Positions 6,663 to 10,567 of a stretch of DNA of 10,567 nt are shown piece after piece; the stretch's first letter is position 1; every line of letters starts with the position of its first letter. A program made the translations under genes and the position numbers. The notes under the pieces are model-generated. The model saw nothing but the letters and a program-made list of their open reading frames with translations. It was not told the origin of the DNA and searched no databases. This stretch comes from Acinetobacter sp. (GTDB taxonomy: Bacteria > Pseudomonadota > Gammaproteobacteria > Pseudomonadales > Moraxellaceae). The DNA lies in contig JASLJB010000180.1 in NCBI GenBank assembly GCA_030152605.1, forward strand, positions 1-10,567, read 5' to 3'.

Positions 6663-8909
6663 ATGTCCACCATAACGCTGCGAAAAACAATATTAACTCA
6701 GTCATTGATGCAAGTTTTAAGTCGTTATTCGACCTCCATCCTCAGCGCTTCGGGGCTGATGCTGTTCGCGACAATTAACAGCCATGCTGAAACACCGACG
6801 GTGCAGCAACTCGATACCATCATGCTTGAAGCCAATGCCAAAGCGCACACTGCGCAAGTCAAGTTTAATGGCAGTCTGTCTGGCCTGTCCAAGCAAGATC
6901 TGGCCTATGTGCCGGCCTCCATTTCACGAGTGGATGCTGAACAGATCGAAGCGCAACAAGCCAAGGTTTTGGGGGATGTAATTCAACAAGATGCAGCCGT
7001 GGGCGAGAACTATGCGCCGATTGGCTACTATCCCAATGTGGTGACGCGTGGCTTTGTGCTGGGGCAGGCATCGAGTTATTTTGTCAATTCGCAGTTGGTG
7101 CGCGGTGAGCAAAATGTGGCCCTGGAAAACAAACAGCAAGTCGATATCCTCAAAGGGATCAGTGCCATGCAAAGTGGCCTATCCACCTCAGGCGGGGTGA
7201 TCCACTATGTGACCAAACGTCCTGAAGCACAGATTGGCAGTCTCAATCTCGATGTAGATGAATATGGTGACAACACGGTTGCGGTTGATGTGGGCGATTT
7301 ATTTGGTGCAGCACAACAGTTTGGTTTTCGAGTTAATCTGGCCAATCAAAACCTGCGTCCCTATGTCGACAACAGTAACGGGAGTCGTCAATTTGGTGCT
7401 TTGGCACTGGATTGGCAAGTCAATCCGCGCTCCAAACTGGAATTTGATCTAGAGGCACAAAAGCAGCAACAAGCTTCGGTGCCGGGTTATCAACTGCTGG
7501 ATGGCAAAGTGCCGACCGGCGTGAGCTGGGAGCGTCGTCTCGGTGAGCAAAGCGGGGTGATTCCTGTAACCAACCGCAGTCTAAACAGCAGCTTGCACTA
7601 TCAATATCAGTTTAATGATGCATGGACAGGGCGTTTGAGTGCCGCGCATAGCCAAGCGGTATTGGATGATTATTCTTCCTTTGCTTGGGGCTGTTATAGC
7701 GAGATCTGTGATTATAGCGGTCTTGGCAATAGCTTCGACAAACATGGGAATTACGATATTTATAACTATCGAAACCCTAACGATCGCTATGTCACCGATC
7801 AATTCAAGGCGGCACTCAGCGGTGAGTTTGCAACAGGCGGCATCGCGCATCAACTCAATCTTGAGCTGACCCAAACCCAGAAACAACATAAGAAACATGC
7901 TGAGGTCAATCAGTTGCTGGCCACTGGCAATATCTATAGCGGTGTGATCACGCCCGTGATTGATCCAGAAACTGAACAACCGATGAAACCGATCACTGAA
8001 GTCTCGGGTGAGCGCTATAAAGCCTTGCAAACATCACAAAGCGCAGTCATGGTGGTTGATCAGATCAATTGGCATCCGCAGTGGTCGAGTATCCTCGGCG
8101 GAACTTGGCTGCGTCTGAATGAAAAAGCTTACACGCCAGAGGGAGCACAAGCGCGTAAAACCGAGATGGATAAGTTCTTGCCGCAACTGGCGTTGATGTA
8201 TCAGCCTTGGGAGGATACCCATGTCTATGCCTCATATAGCAAAGGCTTGACCGATGGCGGCATGGCACCGTTCTATACCGAGAATGCATTCGAGGTGTTG
8301 GCGCCGATGAATTCGCGTCAATATGAGATCGGGGTTAAACAGCAGATCAATGATTATTTAATCACTGCGGCCGTGTTCGATATCAAACAAGACAATCAAA
8401 GCCTACGTTACAATGCCGATGATAGCCTAAGCTTTGTTGCCCAAGGCAAGCAGCAGAACTATGGGCTGGAACTGGGGCTACAAGGCAAGGTCACGGATGC
8501 GCTGAAGATCAACAGCAGTTTGGCCTATACCCATGCGCGTTTGGTCGATATCGACACTGCTGAGCTTAAAGGTCATCAACTGCAAAATGTGCCGAGCATT
8601 CGCTTGAGCAGTTTTGCCAGCTATGATGTGGCGGCAGTGAATGGGCTCAGTGTTTTGGGTGGTTGGCGCTATAGCGGCAGTAAATATGCCAATGCCGCAG
8701 GCACAGCCAAGGTTTCAGGCTATAGCGTGCTCGATCTTGGCGCAGCCTATCGCTTTCAACTCAGTCAGCACGATGCCACTGTGCGCTTCAATCTCGATAA
8801 TGTCTTCAATAAACAATACTGGCGTGATGCCGGTAGTTTTATTGGTGATGATTATTTATTTTTGGGTACACCACGTACCGCAAAACTGGCCCTCAATCTG
8901 AAATACTAG
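6663..8909 (+). CDS. TonB-dependent siderophore-type outer-membrane receptor
   Basis: This 748-residue protein is of normal length for the family. A long signal peptide (1 to about 42, ending INSHA before ET) is followed by a TonB-box-like LDTIML (50-55). The plug domain (about 80-187) contains VPASISRVDAEQI, VTRGFVLG, VDILKG and the hallmark GGVIHYVTKRP, the last placing it with siderophore receptors. The 22-strand barrel fills the rest, with late motifs VYASYSKGL, RQYEIGVKQ, FNLDNVFNKQYW and TAKLALNLKY. The C-terminal residue is Tyr rather than the commoner Phe. Two cysteines (C344, C349) in a likely surface loop could form a disulfide. It would import a metal chelate, or another large scarce ligand, using TonB energy; the ligand cannot be told. 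The start ATG is preceded by AGGGA (6652-6656). No siderophore synthesis, ABC transporter or Fur box is seen nearby. Confidence 0.9.
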   Translation: MSTITLRKTILTQSLMQVLSRYSTSILSASGLMLFATINSHAETPTVQQLDTIMLEANAKAHTAQVKFNGSLSGLSKQDLAYVPASISRVDAEQIEAQQAKVLGDVIQQDAAVGENYAPIGYYPNVVTRGFVLGQASSYFVNSQLVRGEQNVALENKQQVDILKGISAMQSGLSTSGGVIHYVTKRPEAQIGSLNLDVDEYGDNTVAVDVGDLFGAAQQFGFRVNLANQNLRPYVDNSNGSRQFGALALDWQVNPRSKLEFDLEAQKQQQASVPGYQLLDGKVPTGVSWERRLGEQSGVIPVTNRSLNSSLHYQYQFNDAWTGRLSAAHSQAVLDDYSSFAWGCYSEICDYSGLGNSFDKHGNYDIYNYRNPNDRYVTDQFKAALSGEFATGGIAHQLNLELTQTQKQHKKHAEVNQLLATGNIYSGVITPVIDPETEQPMKPITEVSGERYKALQTSQSAVMVVDQINWHPQWSSILGGTWLRLNEKAYTPEGAQARKTEMDKFLPQLALMYQPWEDTHVYASYSKGLTDGGMAPFYTENAFEVLAPMNSRQYEIGVKQQINDYLITAAVFDIKQDNQSLRYNADDSLSFVAQGKQQNYGLELGLQGKVTDALKINSSLAYTHARLVDIDTAELKGHQLQNVPSIRLSSFASYDVAAVNGLSVLGGWRYSGSKYANAAGTAKVSGYSVLDLGAAYRFQLSQHDATVRFNLDNVFNKQYWRDAGSFIGDDYLFLGTPRTAKLALNLKY

Positions 8910-8965
8910 GCCACAGCGTAGATCGTAGACAGTCGAAGCTCGGGTCAGACAAAAATAAATCATAG

Positions 8966-9009
8966 ATGCGAGTCGCTCTAGCGATATAAATCTTAGAGCG
9001 ATTCGCCAT
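8966..9009. terminator. long stem-loop between converging genes, possible bidirectional terminator
   Basis: GCGAGTCGCTCTA (8968-8980) pairs with TAGAGCGATTCGC (8994-9006) with a single G-T wobble, and the flanking AT/CAT can extend the stem past one bulged C. It lies 58 bases after the receptor's stop and downstream of the convergent - strand gene. The + side lacks a T run. Read on the - strand, the stem is followed by a T-rich stretch (ATTTATTTTTG), so it fits best as the end of the - strand transcript. Confidence 0.5.
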
Positions 9010-9115
9010 GATGAGTGGGAAGGGGAGTGAGGTGTTTGCAGGGTTTGGTTTTGGGATTGGCTTTGGGGTAGTATTTAGAGTTCAAAAAAACTCATTTGGT
9101 TGTGTTTATTCATAA
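9008..9115 (+). CDS. possible 35-residue glycine-rich small protein
   Basis: From ATG 9008 (or 9011) an open frame of 35 codons ends with TAA at 9113-9115. It encodes MMSGKGSEV, then AGFGFGIGFGVVF, a regular Gly-x-Gly hydrophobic stretch like a glycine-zipper membrane segment, then a basic tail (RVQKNSFG). There is no clear ribosome binding site, the start lies in the right arm of the stem-loop, and the last 41 bases overlap the end of the - strand gene. The G/T-rich DNA alone could produce such a reading, so this is only a candidate. Confidence 0.2.
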   Translation: MMSGKGSEVFAGFGFGIGFGVVFRVQKNSFGCVYS

Positions 9116-9395
9116 TAAAGTTTTCAACCATGACTTTATGACATTGGAATTTTTGTTGTTGTGGATTTTCAATCCACACCACACTGTTAAAATTTTCTTT
9201 GAAGATTGCATGCCCTTGAAGCGCTGCACCTTGATAGCCGAGTTGTCTAAAGCCTTTCTCCAGTTGATCGATCAATTGTTCAAACTCAAGATAACTGTAT
9301 TTGGTCATTTCATTATGTAAAAAACCTCCATAAAAATTGAAGATTTCATAAAGTTCACTGATTTCACTCAACGAAATTGGAGGATGATCTTTCAT
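9075..9395 (-). CDS. uncharacterised 106-residue protein
   Basis: I do not recognise this protein. It is soluble, with no signal peptide or membrane span. It begins MKDHPPISLSEISELYEIF, has a likely helical acidic centre (YLEFEQLIDQLEKGFRQLG) and a C-terminal half with WIENPQQQKF and a run ending SFFEL. I chose the ATG at 9395 because AAGGA lies 8-9 bases upstream. Another ATG at 9404 overlaps that site and would add only three residues (MLK). Codon use looks genuine. It lies downstream of the DUF2171 gene and its start-less continuation on the same strand, so all may share a transcript ending at the 8966-9009 hairpin. Confidence 0.6.
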   Translation of the reverse strand: MKDHPPISLSEISELYEIFNFYGGFLHNEMTKYSYLEFEQLIDQLEKGFRQLGYQGAALQGHAIFKENFNSVVWIENPQQQKFQCHKVMVENFIMNKHNQMSFFEL

Positions 9396-9460
9396 TTTCA
9401 ACATCCTTAATTTTAGATTTCTTTCATGCAGCGGCTGAACTCAGATCTAAGTTGATTGAA

Positions 9461-9745
9461 TTAAACCGTGATGAAAGAAATCGAGTTGCAACGTGGTTCA
9501 CGTGTATTCCATGCATCTTGCATGGCCAGTTTTACATATTTCCATGTGAGTCTGGATTCAGCTTTTAAATCCTCCCTGTGTTGTTTGAGAAGTGTTTCAT
9601 AATCTAGGTCCGGTCTAGATTTATATGCCTCAAGCGTATAGTGGCGCCCGCTATAGGTGTCACGCCAATACAGTTCATGGTCTAGGTTATGGTTTGGGTT
9701 ATCTGCTAGTTTTTGTTGGTTGATGATCCAGCGCCAATCAAGATT
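9461..9745 (-). pseudogene. start-less 94-codon frame, remnant of a YWR..Y-domain protein
   Basis: Ninety-four codons are open from directly after the DUF2171 stop (9746-9748) to TAA at 9461-9463, in the same frame as DUF2171. There is no ATG, GTG or TTG before a Met near the end (in KLAMQDAWN). The translation has DNPNHNLDHELYWRDTYSGR, then YKSRPDLDYE, REDLKAESRLTWKYVKLAM and QDAWN. This order (YWR..Y..R, DYE, R-DL, RL-W--K-A--DAW) recalls small hydrophilic bacterial proteins of the type YWR--YA-RPY...DYEPAYRYG...RLEW--AK-A--DAW, which often accompany DUF2171 and other stress genes. It may be the second half of a DUF2171 fusion cut by a nonsense mutation, or a neighbour whose start was lost. 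The family link is from memory. Confidence 0.5.
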
Positions 9746-9985
9746 TTACAACGTGGTCCATTGTTTGCTAATTTCCTCAAAACTTTTGCTCAATATAACT
9801 TGCTTATCATTCACCTCTTTGACCCATGCAACCGGGATCAGGTGATGTTTTCCATCAGTGTCGTCCTGTTTGCTGAGCTTGATTTGATCTTTTCCTTCGA
9901 GGTGGTCAACTTTACCGACCGGATGACCAGTGGAATCAATCACATCAGCATGTACTTTGATGTCATCTACATTGATATTCATCAT
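9746..9985 (-). CDS. small DUF2171-domain protein
   Basis: This 79-residue protein is of the usual length for a lone DUF2171 domain. Landmarks are VHADVIDSTGHPVGKVDHLEG (DV--S-G--VG-VD), IKLSK and KHHLIPVAWVKEV, followed by a WTTL end. These are small, soluble, PRC-barrel-like proteins of unknown biochemical role, often found among envelope or osmotic stress genes. Two adjacent ATGs (9985 and 9982) are possible. GGAG (9996-9999) lies 10 bases from the first, which I prefer. A start-less frame continues directly after its stop, and otsA lies upstream on the same strand. Confidence 0.75.
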   Translation of the reverse strand: MMNINVDDIKVHADVIDSTGHPVGKVDHLEGKDQIKLSKQDDTDGKHHLIPVAWVKEVNDKQVILSKSFEEISKQWTTL

Positions 9986-9999
9986 TTTGAATACACTCC

Positions 10000-10140
10000 A
10001 TGTCGTTTAGACAACAAATAATCTAACTCAATATTTTTAAATATTCTGCATCTGATAATCAATGACACAATTCACTTAACTTGCTTTACATTATTTTAAA
10101 TATTTTAATCTTCACAAGGTTTGAAACAAAAAAAATCATT
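10000..10140. other. AT-rich spacer between otsA and the DUF2171 gene
   Basis: This 140-base spacer is AT-rich. It includes the symmetrical AATATT-TTTA-AATATT, around 10033-10048, and a run of eight A near the otsA end. No stem-loop terminator for otsA is visible. A promoter for the DUF2171 gene probably lies here, but no well-matched -35/-10 pair could be fixed. Confidence 0.35.
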
Positions 10141-10567
10141 TTACCAGCGTCCGACCCTAGCTGAAGTTGGTTTCAAATTTTCCAGCAATTTCGCTTTGAT
10201 ATACGTTCGTTGTTTTAAGTCCTGTAAGCAAGCATGCCGCCAATCTTTAATATTAAAGGCGTGAATGACTTTAAATAATTCACGGTAGCGTTGAATACGT
10301 TCAGTCTTCGGCATATTCAGTGCCGTGTGTAGAGCCATCGCCATCGCTAGAGGATCGTGCGGATCGACGATCAGCGCCGCTGCCATTTGCTCGGCTGCGC
10401 CGGCATATTTGGATAGGATCAGCACACCGGGATTGTTTGGGTCTTGCGCTGCAATATAAGCCTTGGCAATCGTCTGCATACCTGCAGCCAAACAGCTAAT
10501 CCAACAAATATCTGTCCGCGCCAAGGTCTGAATCAACTGCATCTCGGGCAGTTGATGGTGGCTCAAT
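10141..10567 (-). CDS. otsA: trehalose-6-phosphate synthase, C-terminal part (partial; atypical donor site)
   Basis: The frame is open to the right window edge, so only the last 142 or so codons are seen; a TTG at 10566 is internal. The blocks YIAAQDPNNPGVLILSKYAGAAEQ, ALIVDPHDPLAMA, ALNMPKTERIQRY and FNIKDWRHACLQDLKQR match the C-terminal lobe of OtsA (glycosyltransferase family 20). OtsA joins UDP-glucose and glucose-6-phosphate to make trehalose-6-phosphate for osmotic protection. The oddity is just before: the family motif LRDGMNLVAKEY (D361 to E369 in E. coli) reads LAAGMQTIAKAY here. Arg, Asp and Glu have become Ala, and Asn has become Gln. Those Asp and Glu residues contact the sugar-nucleotide donor, so activity is doubtful, or this is a divergent paralogue. 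The rest of the fragment is well conserved, without stops or frameshifts. Confidence 0.82.
   Translation of the reverse strand, partial: LSHHQLPEMQLIQTLARTDICWISCLAAGMQTIAKAYIAAQDPNNPGVLILSKYAGAAEQMAAALIVDPHDPLAMAMALHTALNMPKTERIQRYRELFKVIHAFNIKDWRHACLQDLKQRTYIKAKLLENLKPTSARVGRW

Noticed and set aside
7581..8030. 149-codon open frame on the - strand
   Set aside because: It lies fully within the TonB receptor gene and has no recognisable content; it is a shadow of the coding strand.
9377..9568. 63-codon + strand frame reading AAAELRSKLIELNRDERN
   Set aside because: It looks protein-like in the middle but has no ribosome site, starts within the opposing 106-residue gene and overlaps the better supported - strand YWR remnant.

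Overview
The window looks like chromosomal DNA of Acinetobacter or a close relative. The evidence is a DcaP-type porin with an N-terminal coiled coil, rhs-core remnants of the type found in Acinetobacter type VI secretion loci, a ProY-like permease, and the end of a trehalose-6-phosphate synthase whose sequence resembles Acinetobacter OtsA. No rRNA, tRNA, CRISPR array or intact insertion sequence was seen.

Layout. (1) Positions 1-930 are a decayed accessory zone: the end of an orphan immunity protein (DUF1911/PoNi-like), then two broken pieces of rhs repeat sequence with a short hydrophobic reading frame between them. (2) Positions 931-1367 are AT-rich and gene-free, leading to a single-gene unit for a ProY-like amino acid permease (1368-2741) that ends at a strong terminator. 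(3) Positions 3451-8909 carry three genes on the + strand. They are a DcaP-like outer-membrane porin with its own terminator, a cytoplasmic APH-fold small-molecule kinase with a GTG start, and a TonB-dependent siderophore-type receptor. (4) From 8966 onward the genes lie on the - strand and converge on the receptor. They are an unrecognised 106-residue protein, a start-less 94-codon reading frame resembling a YWR...Y domain, a small DUF2171 protein in the same frame just upstream of it, and the C-terminal part of OtsA cut by the window edge.

How they may work together. The porin and the TonB receptor are both outer-membrane uptake proteins, and the kinase lies between them on the same strand. 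An uptake-and-phosphorylation module is a reasonable hypothesis, but the porin has its own terminator and no substrate can be read from the sequence. The DUF2171 cluster and otsA suggest a stress-related neighbourhood, also by inference.

Points most worth checking: the OtsA fragment has lost several donor-site residues (the D and E of the family motif DGMNLVAKE are both Ala here); the DUF2171 gene is followed, in frame across a single TAA, by 94 open codons with no start codon; and the left end holds an orphan immunity gene among rhs fragments.
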